A stretch of DNA of 64,000 nt, taken from positions 62,001-126,000 of the forward strand of contig JAAFJX010000012.1 in assembly GCA_013299045.1 (NCBI GenBank), written 5' to 3'. Within the stretch, counting starts at the first letter, position 1; each line of letters opens with the position of its first letter. Made by a program: the position numbers and the translations under genes. A model generated the notes under the pieces. It was not told the origin of the DNA and ran no database searches. It worked only from the letters and a program-made list of their open reading frames with translations. The DNA comes from Cytophagales bacterium. Its GTDB lineage: Bacteria; Bacteroidota; Bacteroidia; Cytophagales; Bernardetiaceae. Shown here piece after piece: positions 53,878 through 63,433 of the stretch.

Positions 53878-55293
53878 TTAGTCCAGCTTTATAAAACGAA
53901 CTTCTACCCGCCGGTTCAGCGCACGGGTATTTTCCTTGCTATTGTCGGCAATAGGCTTGTTGCCACCATGCCCTATGGTTCTAATGCGCGCTACCGTAAT
54001 GTGTTGGGGCTTTTTTTCTATCAAGTATTTTTTGATAGCTTCGGAGCGCAGCCGCGAAAGATAAATGTTTTTATCGGCATCGCCAACATTGTCAGTGTGG
54101 CCAGCTACTTCTATTTGCAAGGTGGGGAATTTAACCATGAGTTCGGCCAGCTTGTCAATTTCGGGTAGTGCTTCATCTAGAATATCTGATTTTCCGCGTT
54201 CAAATTGAATATTGAGCTTAAATGCCATATTCAGCCAAGACGCATCTGTTTTTTCGGAAGCTAAAAAATCATCAACTTTGAGTGTGGCTAAATTGGCCGC
54301 CATAATCTCCTTGGTTTCGGCAGTAAGCGCTTCAAACTTTTGTCGGAGGAGTAAAAAAACGCCCTTGCCTTCTGTTCCTACCCAAACGTTGTTCATTTTA
54401 TCAACGGCCAAACAGATGGCATAACTGCTTTCAAAGCCTTCCTGATGCGTATACACTTGGCTACTGTTGTCTGCTATATTCAAGGCCACTATAACGTCCG
54501 AAGCAATCCAGAGGACTCCGTTGAGGTCAAACTCAAGGTCTGCTATGCGAGAGTCTTCCAGAACACTAGGAATGGGCAACATACGCCAGTGCTTATAGTT
54601 TTCATAATACCAGAGTTCAGTATTGCCCTCTTCATTTGCTCCGGCTACAACAATCCCGTTTTCAGCCTGCGCGATAGCCGTGCTTTGTCTCAGAGAAAGC
54701 GGGCTGCCCCACTTTTTACCTTTTGCAATTTTATTAAGCCCTCTGGTGGTGCCAATCCAAATTGTTTCGTTAGCGTCGCAAAGCACTGCATTAATGTCAT
54801 TAGAAAGGAGCGGTGAATTATTGGCTTGATGCTGTTTGACTTCGCCCTCGGCACTAACCTGCCATAGCCCCTTACCCATCGTGCCTACCCATCGGCTTCC
54901 ATCGCTTTCAGAGGTTAGGCAGGATATAAAAAAGCCGTCTTCATTGGCAAGGTTGTGCCTAACAAACTTATTTTCAATTTGGTCAAGAAAATAGTTATGA
55001 TAAGTACCAATACATTTGCTTTGTTTAGCATCAATAACTACGGCGCTTACAGCACTTTCCTGCCAAAGAGACTCGCTCTGATATGTGTTGGGGCTTGTAA
55101 CCTGCATTTTGAGCAGACCAATTTCAGTGGCCAACCACTTATCGTTTTGGTTGTCCACAACAATTTGATGAACGGGCTTATCTGGAAAGTTATTAACTTT
55201 AACGAAATGTTGGTTCTGAGCGGTTAAATCTGATATTAAGTAGCAATAAAAGACCAAGAGAGTGCCTCCAAAAAGCAGATATTTTCTTTTCAT
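53878..55293 (-). CDS. two-component-regulator propeller fused to an OmpA domain
   Basis: 471 aa with an N-terminal signal anchor (LLFGGTLLVFYCYLISDLTAQ). Residues about 35-330 are propeller blades of the Reg_prop type, each with a short W-containing motif such as NDKWLATEIGLLKM, GSRWVGTMGKGLWQV, ETIWIGTTRGLNKI and NNVWVGTEGKGVFLL. Residues about 355-471 are an OmpA-like peptidoglycan-binding domain: INIQFERGKSDILDEALPEIDKLA-like opening and VAGHTDNVGDADKNIYLSRLRSEAI. No kinase or HTH is attached, unlike usual hybrid two-component propeller sensors. A -7 box (TACGTTTG, 55341-55348 on the minus strand) lies upstream. Confidence 0.85.
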   Translation of the reverse strand: MKRKYLLFGGTLLVFYCYLISDLTAQNQHFVKVNNFPDKPVHQIVVDNQNDKWLATEIGLLKMQVTSPNTYQSESLWQESAVSAVVIDAKQSKCIGTYHNYFLDQIENKFVRHNLANEDGFFISCLTSESDGSRWVGTMGKGLWQVSAEGEVKQHQANNSPLLSNDINAVLCDANETIWIGTTRGLNKIAKGKKWGSPLSLRQSTAIAQAENGIVVAGANEEGNTELWYYENYKHWRMLPIPSVLEDSRIADLEFDLNGVLWIASDVIVALNIADNSSQVYTHQEGFESSYAICLAVDKMNNVWVGTEGKGVFLLLRQKFEALTAETKEIMAANLATLKVDDFLASEKTDASWLNMAFKLNIQFERGKSDILDEALPEIDKLAELMVKFPTLQIEVAGHTDNVGDADKNIYLSRLRSEAIKKYLIEKKPQHITVARIRTIGHGGNKPIADNSKENTRALNRRVEVRFIKLD

Positions 55294-55493
55294 TATTTTT
55301 AAAAATTAGGCTTTCAGATAGAATTTGATGTGTAGAATAGCAAACGTAAATTTATTCAAATTTAGCACCAATTCTGTTACCATTCATTTGGAGATACGCA
55401 AATAGTTAAAAAAAGTTCGCGACTAAGCACCTTCTATGCCTTAGTTCATCTTAGCAGCGTAGAGTCATTTTCAGGAAGCACGCAGAACCATCT

Positions 55494-56402
55494 CTAAGAA
55501 ATGTAGCGGCGTACTGCCAAGTAGGTGCTTCCAACACAGAGCATACAGCCCAAAAGTACTAAGCCCAACAAAAGAGTAAGAAAAGATGCTGTAGGCAGAA
55601 TGAGAGTAAGGTCTTCCAGCCAATTACTGAGCAAAATTTTGAATAAAAACACAAAAAGAGCAGCCAAAAGCCCACCCCATAAACCATGCTGCAAGGCACG
55701 CCACAAGTACGGTTTTTGGATAAAATAGGAGGTAGCTCCCACCAACTGCATCGTTCGGACAAGCTCTTTTTCTGCAAAAATGGTCAGTCTGACCGCATTA
55801 TTTATCAATAGGGCGGTAGTGGTGAAGAAAATCAAAGCCAAAAGCACCAGAACGGAAGCGAGCTTAGCCAAATTGCTATTTATCTCGCGGACAAAGTCAG
55901 ACTCATAAAAAACCTCAAATACGCCTTCATAGGCCTGAAGTTCTTCAACAAGAGCTTTCAGACGATTTTCTTGTTGGTAGGTCTCCTTGATGCGTAAGTA
56001 ATAAGTATCGGGCAGGGGGTTTTCGCCTAAGAATTTGACAAAATCTTCGCCTGTTTGCGCGGTCATTTGCTGGGCAGCTTCTTGCTTGTTTACAAAACGA
56101 ATAAAAGGCTTTGCATCAATATCTTGCGCAATAAAAGGTGCGCCAGAAAGCCGCTTAAAAAGGTTTTGTTTTTGGGTTTCAGAAATATCGCGCTCCAAAA
56201 AAAGACGGATTTCTAAGGCCTCCTTGACGCTGCTTTTTAGGGTGTCGGCAAAAATCCAAAAAAGACCCAGAATGCCCGCCAGGCTCAAGGCAATACCAAT
56301 ATTGAGCACCACACCAAGAAAGGGTACCTGCGTGAGCTGCTTTAAATGCAACTCCTGAAACAAGTTTCGGGTGTTTTTGGGGTCTATCTTGAGCCAACTC
56401 AT
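55494..56402 (-). CDS. ftsX: cell-division ABC transporter permease FtsX
   Basis: 302 aa, four membrane helices with the large extracytoplasmic loop between the first and second. Diagnostic segments: VPFLGVVLNIGIALSLAGILGLFW, then LRIKETYQQENRLKALVEELQAYEGVFEVFYESDFVREIN, and NNAVRLTIFAEKELVRTMQLVGATSYFIQKPY before helix 3. FtsX works with the ATPase FtsE to activate peptidoglycan hydrolases at division. ftsE is not in the window. Confidence 0.9.
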   Translation of the reverse strand: MSWLKIDPKNTRNLFQELHLKQLTQVPFLGVVLNIGIALSLAGILGLFWIFADTLKSSVKEALEIRLFLERDISETQKQNLFKRLSGAPFIAQDIDAKPFIRFVNKQEAAQQMTAQTGEDFVKFLGENPLPDTYYLRIKETYQQENRLKALVEELQAYEGVFEVFYESDFVREINSNLAKLASVLVLLALIFFTTTALLINNAVRLTIFAEKELVRTMQLVGATSYFIQKPYLWRALQHGLWGGLLAALFVFLFKILLSNWLEDLTLILPTASFLTLLLGLVLLGCMLCVGSTYLAVRRYIS

Positions 56403-56489
56403 GGATAATGCCTAATTTTAGTTTTTGGGGAGCGAACTAGCACCAACCATGCTTTTCTTAAACAGCGCAGCGTATGATGAAGTGCCGTG

Positions 56490-56521
56490 CAAAACTAAAC
56501 AAACTAAGCTGAATAGCCAAA
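56490..56521 (-). promoter_or_regulatory. promoter of ftsX
   Basis: On the minus strand, -33 TTTG (56518-56521) and -7 TAGTTTTG (56490-56497) are 20 bp apart, a full match to the Bacteroidota consensus. The ATG is 85 bp downstream. Confidence 0.6.
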
Positions 56522-56587
56522 TTGTAGTAGAAATTGATTTTCTATGCAATAAGAGCGCAAAGAAAAATCTGGCTTGACTTAAAAAAA

Positions 56588-59266
56588 CTATTCGCCCACC
56601 AACACAAAAGCACCCCAGTAGTATGGTGCGGGAAAGCGTTTTCTGAGTGTCATTTGAGCCATTTTGAAGGCCTTACGCTTTTCATAACCACTAAGAAGCG
56701 CACTATAAAACTCGGTCATCAAGGTTTGGGTGGCTTCATCATCTACCTTCCATAAGCTCATTAAGACTGACTTTGCGCCTGCTTGCAGAAAAGCACGTTG
56801 TAGCCCAAACACACCCTCGCCGGTCTGTATGTCTCCCAGCCCTGTTTCGCAAGCAGACATAACGACAAGCTCTGTGCTGTCTAAACTCAAGTTTAGCACC
56901 TCTTCGGCAGTTAGAATACCGTCTTCGCCCTCAGGATTAGGTTTTTGGCAACCAGCTAGCAATAAGCCTGAGCGCATAAAAGGGTTTTTGAGCAAATTTC
57001 TGTTCATAGCGCTTTGTATATCTCTTACAGCATTGTCTTTAATTTCTGGAATAAAGAAACCATGTGTGGCTAAGTGCAGAATTGTAGGGTTCTTGAGCCG
57101 TTTAATGGCCTCTTCTGTAGCATTTTCCGCCATTAGCAAGCTCGCTTTCAGCTGTTTTTTGTTAAACATCTCAAAAATCTTTTGTACTTCTCTTTGAGTT
57201 GCTGGCAGAAGGGAAACTGAACCAGCTACACCCACCGCTTCTTGTACATTTGAATAACCTGTACCAGAAATTCTACCTAACCTATCGTTTTTGCGGCTGC
57301 CACCATAAAGGGGGTATCCGAGCATACAGGCGTGATAACTCTTTTTGTTTTGGCTCAAATCACCACTGTTTTTTTTCAGATAGATGAGGTCGCTGCTAGA
57401 ACCTATGAGCTGAATATTAGCTTCGTTCAATAAAAAAATATTTTGCGTGGAATCGAAAAGGGTATTCAGATTGATTTGGTGGTAAGCACCATCAGGCGAA
57501 AAATATATTTTAGCACCTTTTTTTAGGCCAAGTTCTTTCAGTTTGTTTGCTATAGGCCGCCAGAAGACCTCATAGGAAATCCTGTCCTCGATTTCAAAAT
57601 AAATGCAGTTTTTATAGTAAGTTAAATACTTCTGTTCTAAATCCGCTGAGTGTGGCAGTATGACGTAGTGAGGATGTGTGGTGCTTTCAGGTGTCGAGAT
57701 AAAAGCTATGTAAACTGTGTCGCGCCTATCTGGATTCAGAGCCTGAAAATAGCTGGTTCTAAGAATATCTACTATAGCCTCGTTTTTATTGAGAGCAGCC
57801 GCTAAATTCTCCCAATCATACTCTTCTATTCTTGTTTTTTCTGTCATTAAATGACAGATTCTGTATAAATCTGTTTCTATTTTATTCACTTCTATTTCTT
57901 GCATCTGATGCTCCTTGTCCAGATTAGGATTACTGCCAATCGGTGTTTGGGCTAGCCGTGAGAGCTTTTGGCGTGCGTTCTTCCAGGCTGTATAGGTATT
58001 TTTAAGCACACTATCCTGGCTATTCTCTGCTGCCATACGCAATTTTTGAGCAGAGTTAAAAACAACACCTTTACTAAAAAGCACTTGATTGTAGGCCGTA
58101 GCCATGATGCTTGGTTCTATTTTAGCAAATTCAATAGCAAAGGCATAGAAGAAATTATAGTAACTGTGATACTGGTTCAAGAAGGCTATTTTTTCTTTTG
58201 CTGCTAATAATGGCAGTGTAATTTGAATTTGATAATTGCGGTTTTTTAATATCGCCAAATGATAATTTAGCGCTTTGGCCAAGTCCCCAGTGGTATTGTA
58301 CAATCCTGCCAGATTAGTGATAGGATATACGTAATTGGCATGGCGAGGCCCAAATACCTTTTCCATAATAGCAACGCACTCTAACAAAAGCTGTTCTGCT
58401 AGTGCTTTTTTGTCTTGTCGGCGGTAAAGGCTTCCTAAATTATTGCAGCTTTGTGCATACTCTGGGTGATTAGTGCCGTTTATTTCCTTTCTAATTTCAT
58501 AAGCCATTTTATAATACTCTTCCGTTTTGTCATATTCTCTTAATTCAAAATAAATAAGACCTTGATTATTAGCATAATGTGCAAATATAGATGATTTTTT
58601 GCCATGTATTTTTTCCGCAATTTCAAGCGCTGTTGCTTGTAATTTGGCAGCATAAACATAGTCGCCTTTCCTTTTTTTGAGAGCAGAGAATGAGTTGCAA
58701 ATATTGGCATAGAGACTGCTCGTCTTAGCTTTGTTATCTTCTAAAATTTTCATGCAATCTTCGTAGATAGGTTCAGCTAAATCATAAAGCCCTTGCTCTT
58801 GATACACATCAGCTAATGAGTTCTTCGCTCTCGCATAAATGAGAGTATTGTCTTGTTTTGCCTCTACTAAATCTTTTAAAAGTTTTGATAATTCTTCTTC
58901 TGCTTTTAGGTACGATGAGTTAATGCGGTAAAAGCTAGCGAGATTACTACAATCCTCCCAGTAATCTATTAGCTTGCTATGCTTTGCCTGCGCGGTTTTG
59001 GTTTTTAGTCCCCATTCGAGGGCCTTTTCATAGTCGGCATTACGATTGTAAAATGTAACTAAGCGCCGATACGCTCGTGCCGTAATAGAATCGTTTTGAG
59101 GTTTTATCAATACAACTGTATCTGCTAGCCTATTCAGCAGAAGTTCTGCACGTTTAAAATCTTTGCCTGCAATGGCCAGAGTGGCTAAGCTATCTAGGGT
59201 TTGCCAGCTTTGTGCGCGAATAACGCTGGCAGTAAAGAGAATAAGCAATAGAAAGAAAATACGCAT
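56588..59266 (-). CDS. 892-aa TPR and CHAT-domain protein (caspase-like)
   Basis: Signal peptide (FFLLLILFTASVIRAQ), then about 340 residues of tetratricopeptide repeats of the TPR_12 type (YDLAEPIYEDCMKILED, YDKTEEYYKMAYEIRKEING). The CHAT domain occupies the last 370 residues, with the predicted catalytic His in HLATHGFF (about residue 732) and Cys in MSACETGLGD (about 800) and the closing YYWGAFVLVGE. Same layout as the 1426-aa protein at 38655 but with fewer repeats. Both are predicted to be exported or periplasmic, unlike cytoplasmic CHAT effectors of gasdermin or type III CRISPR systems. A -7 box TACCTTTG on the minus strand (59299-59306) gives a plausible promoter. Confidence 0.87.
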   Translation of the reverse strand: MRIFFLLLILFTASVIRAQSWQTLDSLATLAIAGKDFKRAELLLNRLADTVVLIKPQNDSITARAYRRLVTFYNRNADYEKALEWGLKTKTAQAKHSKLIDYWEDCSNLASFYRINSSYLKAEEELSKLLKDLVEAKQDNTLIYARAKNSLADVYQEQGLYDLAEPIYEDCMKILEDNKAKTSSLYANICNSFSALKKRKGDYVYAAKLQATALEIAEKIHGKKSSIFAHYANNQGLIYFELREYDKTEEYYKMAYEIRKEINGTNHPEYAQSCNNLGSLYRRQDKKALAEQLLLECVAIMEKVFGPRHANYVYPITNLAGLYNTTGDLAKALNYHLAILKNRNYQIQITLPLLAAKEKIAFLNQYHSYYNFFYAFAIEFAKIEPSIMATAYNQVLFSKGVVFNSAQKLRMAAENSQDSVLKNTYTAWKNARQKLSRLAQTPIGSNPNLDKEHQMQEIEVNKIETDLYRICHLMTEKTRIEEYDWENLAAALNKNEAIVDILRTSYFQALNPDRRDTVYIAFISTPESTTHPHYVILPHSADLEQKYLTYYKNCIYFEIEDRISYEVFWRPIANKLKELGLKKGAKIYFSPDGAYHQINLNTLFDSTQNIFLLNEANIQLIGSSSDLIYLKKNSGDLSQNKKSYHACMLGYPLYGGSRKNDRLGRISGTGYSNVQEAVGVAGSVSLLPATQREVQKIFEMFNKKQLKASLLMAENATEEAIKRLKNPTILHLATHGFFIPEIKDNAVRDIQSAMNRNLLKNPFMRSGLLLAGCQKPNPEGEDGILTAEEVLNLSLDSTELVVMSACETGLGDIQTGEGVFGLQRAFLQAGAKSVLMSLWKVDDEATQTLMTEFYSALLSGYEKRKAFKMAQMTLRKRFPAPYYWGAFVLVGE

Positions 59267-59396
59267 AAAAGCACAAACTAGTTTAGTAACTCAAAGCGCA
59301 AAGGTAGTCATTCAAAGCGTATGTTTTGCGCACTTTACCTATTCAGTAAGGGGCTTAACTCTGTAAACTTTAAAGCACTATACTGGGTAGATACAT

Positions 59397-59697
59397 AGTT
59401 GTCCCTTAAAAAGTAAGCACATCAATTGATTTGTCTGCATTAGGAACACTCTCAGGATTTTGGGTGGTTTTTTCTTTGATTCGGTGCTTTTGCCAAACAT
59501 GGTTGCACAGGAAATCTCACCCTCTGACCTTTGCGCCATTCGCTTTTGTCTGATGCGAGGCAGTGAAGGACTTAAAAAGCCCTTGCGGTATTACCAGTTT
59601 CTTGACGAAATAGGCTAAAATCTAAGAGATTTTAAAGATGAAGTGCTTGTTTAGTTTTCTGATAACAAACATCTTAGATATATTTTAAGGGAAGACT
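59397..59697 (+). mobile_element. family A element, copy A5 (internally deleted, both ends intact)
   Basis: 301 bp; left end AGTTGTCCCTTAAAAAGT, right end complementary to AGTCTTCCCTTAAAATAT, flanked by a 4-bp duplication ACAT (59393-59396 and 59698-59701). It lacks the hairpin block found in A2 and A4 but keeps the GCACAGGAAATCTCACC and GTCTGATGCGAGGC blocks. Its right terminus overlaps the stop codon of the gene at 59696-63049. Confidence 0.8.
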
Positions 59698-62600
59698 ACA
59701 TAAGCCTAAAACCTGTTACCAGAATATCGTCAGTCTGCTCGTGGCGTTTATTCTGCGACCATTGAGAAAGATAATTTTCTAAGTGCTCTTTTTGCTCCTG
59801 CATACTAAGCCCAGCGTGTTTTTTGAGCAAATCTCTGAAAGGTTGGAGCTTAATTTTTTTGCTTCTATCGCCGCCAAACTGGTCTGCATAGCCGTCGGTG
59901 TACATAAAACAAACCGCACGACTCTGGTAGGGCAGTTCGTGTTGCTCAAAATCATAGTGTGTGAGTTTCTCCCAGCCTCTGCCGCCGCCAACTGGTTGTT
60001 TGTTGCCTTTAAGAACAGTAACCTTATCGTTTTGTATGTAAACAAATTGGTGTTTTGCACCAGCAAAAAGCACTTTGCGGCTCTTGGAGTCTAACGTACA
60101 AACAGATATATCTATACCTTCAAAACTGTGTTCGGGTGAGCGCACCATAGACATTTGTAGCGACCTATGCAGAAATTTGAGAATGAGCGCAGGCTCTGTA
60201 ATTTCGCGCAGACTAACAATTTGGTGTAAATGGTGGTTCACGATAAGGCTTATAAATGCACCAGGAGTGCCGCTGCCGCTACAGTCCACCACTGCCGTAA
60301 TCACTTTTCCGTTTTGTTGCGTCAGCCAAAAGAAATCGCCACCCACAATATTTTTCGGCTTATATAGCACAAAGCAGTCGTCAAAGAAGCGCGTAATGTC
60401 TTGCTCACGCGGCAAAATAGTTTCTTGTATGTATTTGGCATAAAAAAGCTCCTGCTCTTGAGTTTGGAGTTGATTCCTAAAACGCCTTTGCTCAATGTTA
60501 AGCGCATAATCTTTCATTTGTAGGTCGTCTTTGAGCCGTTTTGTTATCTGGTTTAGGCTGTGCAGACGCAATCCGCCCCAAAGCACCAGGGCTAGTAAAC
60601 AAAGCAAAAGTGCCTTAAACCACCAAGATTGCCAAAAAGGTTGATTAATAATGACTTTTAGGGAAGTGGCCTCATCGCACCAGACACCATCGCTGTTGGA
60701 AGCTCTGAGCAGAAAGGTATATTCGCCAGGCGGTAGGTTTTCGTAAGAGGCAAAACGGCTGTCGGCACCTGTAAAAGCCCAGCTGTCTTCAAAGCCGTCT
60801 AAGCGATACAAGAAAGAATTTTTTTCGGGGTCGGCGTATTGCATGGCCGAAAAATCTAAAGAAAATGCACGGTCGTCATAATTTAACTCTATCACTTCGG
60901 TCTCTGTGATGTTAGCGTCTAGTATATCCTTCCGCTTCTTGAAATCAATGAGGTGGTTAAACACATAAAGAGCTGTAATAATGGGCTGCATTTTAGCCGT
61001 ATTGTTTTTAATTTGCTGGGGATAAAAGGCATTAAAGCCGGCGGTGCCACCAAAATAAAAACGCCCACTTCGCCCGCGGTGGTAGGCATTTGTATTAAAT
61101 TCGCCAGCCTGTAAACCATCAGAGCTGTCGTAGAGTCGGTAATTTTCGGACTGTACGTCAAACTTTATAAGTCCTTTGGCAGTGCTTATCCATAAAAAGC
61201 CTTTTTCGTCAGGAATAATGCCCATGATTTCATTGCTCAGCAGATTATCACTTTCTGTACCCAGAACGATGAACTGCCCCGTTTTACTCAGATATTTACA
61301 AAGTCCGGTTTGTGTGCCAATCCAGAGGTCGCCCCAAATGTCTTGGGCTATTGTCCTAACCGCATTGCCTGGAATACTGTTATTGGGTGCGGCTGGGTCA
61401 TGCTTAAACAAGCTAAACTTGTCATTGCTGCGGTCGTAACGATAAAGGCCATTGCTGCTTGCGAGCCAAACGTACCCTTTTCGGTCTTCATAGAATTGTA
61501 TGATTTCGCCGCCCTCAAAGCCCCTATTTTTTTGGTCAAAAGAGGCAAAGCGGATAAAATTTTGTACGCCGTTCGTCCGTAAGTCTATACCAGAGGCAGT
61601 ACTTATCCATAAATTGCCTTTAGAATCTTCAAAAATGGCTTGTACGGTGTTGCTGCTGATACCACCACCACCCGAGAAGGCATAACGTTTTGCGCTGTTC
61701 TGAGCATTCACTTCAAAAAGGCCGTTGCCATTTGTGCCTACCCATACATGCCCGTCGCGTGTGCGTGCAAGGCAGCGTATGCCTATGTTGCCCACCTGCG
61801 GCAGTTTCCGAAAACTGATATTGCCTTCGTTATTTGTCATAAGGTTTAAGCCGTCATAGTTTGTGCCTACCCAAAGGGTATTGCCCTCTTCATACAGGCA
61901 TGATACGTCGGAATGCGAAAGCGTACTGCTCAAATAGGGGTTATGCTCATAGAGCTGAAACTTGAGCCTGTTCTTATCTAACTTTCTGATGCCCTCATTG
62001 TAAGTCCCAAACCACAACACGCCGCTTTTATCTTCTAGCATACAGCGAATATTGTCGTACGGCATAGATTTATTGCTAGGATTGGTCAAAAAATGTTGCA
62101 CATCAATCTGGCTGTCCGAAATAGGCAACACCTTAAACAAGCCCTCAGCCGACCCAAGCCATATACTGTTGTCTTTATCAGAAAAAACGCTGTAAAAGTT
62201 ATCGTTTAGCAGATTGGGCGTGTTTTTGCTATTGTAATTTGTAAAAATACCGGCGCTCAAACTGTGCGTATTCATGCGCGAAAGGCCCTGTGGTGTGGCT
62301 ACCCAGAGTGTATTGCTGCGGTCTTGCCAAATGCTACGGACAGATTTATGCACCAATGAGCTCGAGTCTGTAGGGTCGTGCCTAAAATTATTAAAAAACT
62401 CGCCACGTGTATCCATACAACTCAGCCCTCCGTCCGTACCAACCCATAAGCGCCCTTTATTGTCCTCAAAAATGCAGTAAACACTGTTGTCCGCCAAACT
62501 CTGCGTTTTTTTAGGGTTATGGAAAAAATTTTTGAAGCTATAATTGCCCAAGGCGTGCTTTTGTACGAGTGAGAGGCCATTGTTGGTGCCTATCCAAATA

Positions 62601-63049
62601 TTGTCCTTTCGGTCTTGATAAATGCAAAAAATGACATTGCTAGGCAAGGTGTTTTTAACTTTAGGATTGTGCCTAAAGCGTTTAAAAGTTTCCTTTTTGC
62701 GGTCAAAAAGATTAAGACCATTGGCAGCAACCCACATTTGTCCGTCGCGGTCTTTTAGAATAGCCCTTACAAAATTGCCCGCAATGCTAGTGGTGTCCTC
62801 TGCATCGTTTTTATAATTGACGAAAGAGTAACCATCGTAGCGGTTAAGGCCGTCCTGCGTACCAAACCATAAAAAGCCACGCTCGTCCTGGCACAAACTC
62901 GTAACAGTATTTTGCGATAGCCCATCTTTGAAAGTCAGCTTGTCAAATTTATACTGCATACTGCTCATTTGTGCCCAGAGCGGTAAAAGCGGCATAAAAA
63001 ACAAAGCAGCCCAGAGATTAAGGTATATGATTTTAATGGAATATTTCAC
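59696..63049 (-). CDS. sensor: Reg_prop propellers, Y_Y_Y domain, membrane helix and SpoIIE phosphatase
   Basis: 1117 aa. Signal peptide, then about 700 residues of propeller blades (GFLWFGTQDGLNRYDG, NIWIGTNNGLSLV, GVLWFGTYNEGIRKL), a Y_Y_Y domain (YRLDGFEDSWAF to LPPGEYTFLLRASN, about 740-800), one membrane helix (about 812-830), a short coiled coil, and a cytoplasmic SpoIIE-type PP2C domain with VGGDFFW, DCSGSGTPGAF, GIDISVC, YTDGYADQFGG and QTDDILVTGF. It looks like a hybrid two-component sensor in which a serine phosphatase replaces the kinase. The usual GHG of the DCTGHG motif is GSG here. The TAG stop (59696-59698) is made from the terminus of element A5 and the target site. Confidence 0.9.
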   Translation of the reverse strand: MKYSIKIIYLNLWAALFFMPLLPLWAQMSSMQYKFDKLTFKDGLSQNTVTSLCQDERGFLWFGTQDGLNRYDGYSFVNYKNDAEDTTSIAGNFVRAILKDRDGQMWVAANGLNLFDRKKETFKRFRHNPKVKNTLPSNVIFCIYQDRKDNIWIGTNNGLSLVQKHALGNYSFKNFFHNPKKTQSLADNSVYCIFEDNKGRLWVGTDGGLSCMDTRGEFFNNFRHDPTDSSSLVHKSVRSIWQDRSNTLWVATPQGLSRMNTHSLSAGIFTNYNSKNTPNLLNDNFYSVFSDKDNSIWLGSAEGLFKVLPISDSQIDVQHFLTNPSNKSMPYDNIRCMLEDKSGVLWFGTYNEGIRKLDKNRLKFQLYEHNPYLSSTLSHSDVSCLYEEGNTLWVGTNYDGLNLMTNNEGNISFRKLPQVGNIGIRCLARTRDGHVWVGTNGNGLFEVNAQNSAKRYAFSGGGGISSNTVQAIFEDSKGNLWISTASGIDLRTNGVQNFIRFASFDQKNRGFEGGEIIQFYEDRKGYVWLASSNGLYRYDRSNDKFSLFKHDPAAPNNSIPGNAVRTIAQDIWGDLWIGTQTGLCKYLSKTGQFIVLGTESDNLLSNEIMGIIPDEKGFLWISTAKGLIKFDVQSENYRLYDSSDGLQAGEFNTNAYHRGRSGRFYFGGTAGFNAFYPQQIKNNTAKMQPIITALYVFNHLIDFKKRKDILDANITETEVIELNYDDRAFSLDFSAMQYADPEKNSFLYRLDGFEDSWAFTGADSRFASYENLPPGEYTFLLRASNSDGVWCDEATSLKVIINQPFWQSWWFKALLLCLLALVLWGGLRLHSLNQITKRLKDDLQMKDYALNIEQRRFRNQLQTQEQELFYAKYIQETILPREQDITRFFDDCFVLYKPKNIVGGDFFWLTQQNGKVITAVVDCSGSGTPGAFISLIVNHHLHQIVSLREITEPALILKFLHRSLQMSMVRSPEHSFEGIDISVCTLDSKSRKVLFAGAKHQFVYIQNDKVTVLKGNKQPVGGGRGWEKLTHYDFEQHELPYQSRAVCFMYTDGYADQFGGDRSKKIKLQPFRDLLKKHAGLSMQEQKEHLENYLSQWSQNKRHEQTDDILVTGFRLM

Positions 63050-63113
63050 TTAAAGTGCTATTTTATATGGCTTTATGCTGACTGGCCAATCGTGGATAAT
63101 GAACTCCTTTGTT

Positions 63114-63145
63114 CAAAAATAAGACCATTTAAGGTAATATACAAA
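63114..63145 (-). promoter_or_regulatory. promoter of the propeller-SpoIIE gene
   Basis: On the minus strand, -33 TTTG (63142-63145) and -7 TATTTTTG (63114-63121) with 20-bp spacing, a full match to the Bacteroidota consensus, 64 bp before the ATG at 63049. Confidence 0.6.
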
Positions 63146-63433
63146 ACTATGCCGTTTTTTTTGAAGACCAGCGCTTTGGGTTTAGTTTTAGACAACCGCT
63201 ACGTGATTTTTTCAGGCAACTAGTTAGTCGTTCCTTAAAAAGTCGGCATAAGGACAAGCGCATCAATTGATTGATATGATTCATCTGCTTTAGGGACACC
63301 CTCATGATTTTTTGGGGCTTTTTCTCTCTACTTTTTGCCTTGATGCAGCACTGAAGCGCGAGCTGAAAGTTCCGACCGTAGGGCATAGCAAAAAAAATCA
63401 AGCCTCGCAAAAGGCCAATTTAGATAAAAAAAG

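Noticed and set aside
63147-63410. Minus-strand frame of 87 codons, with a similar one at 52370-52585
   Set aside because: Both are translations of the same part of family A elements; they lie in non-coding repeat DNA and are interrupted in other copies.
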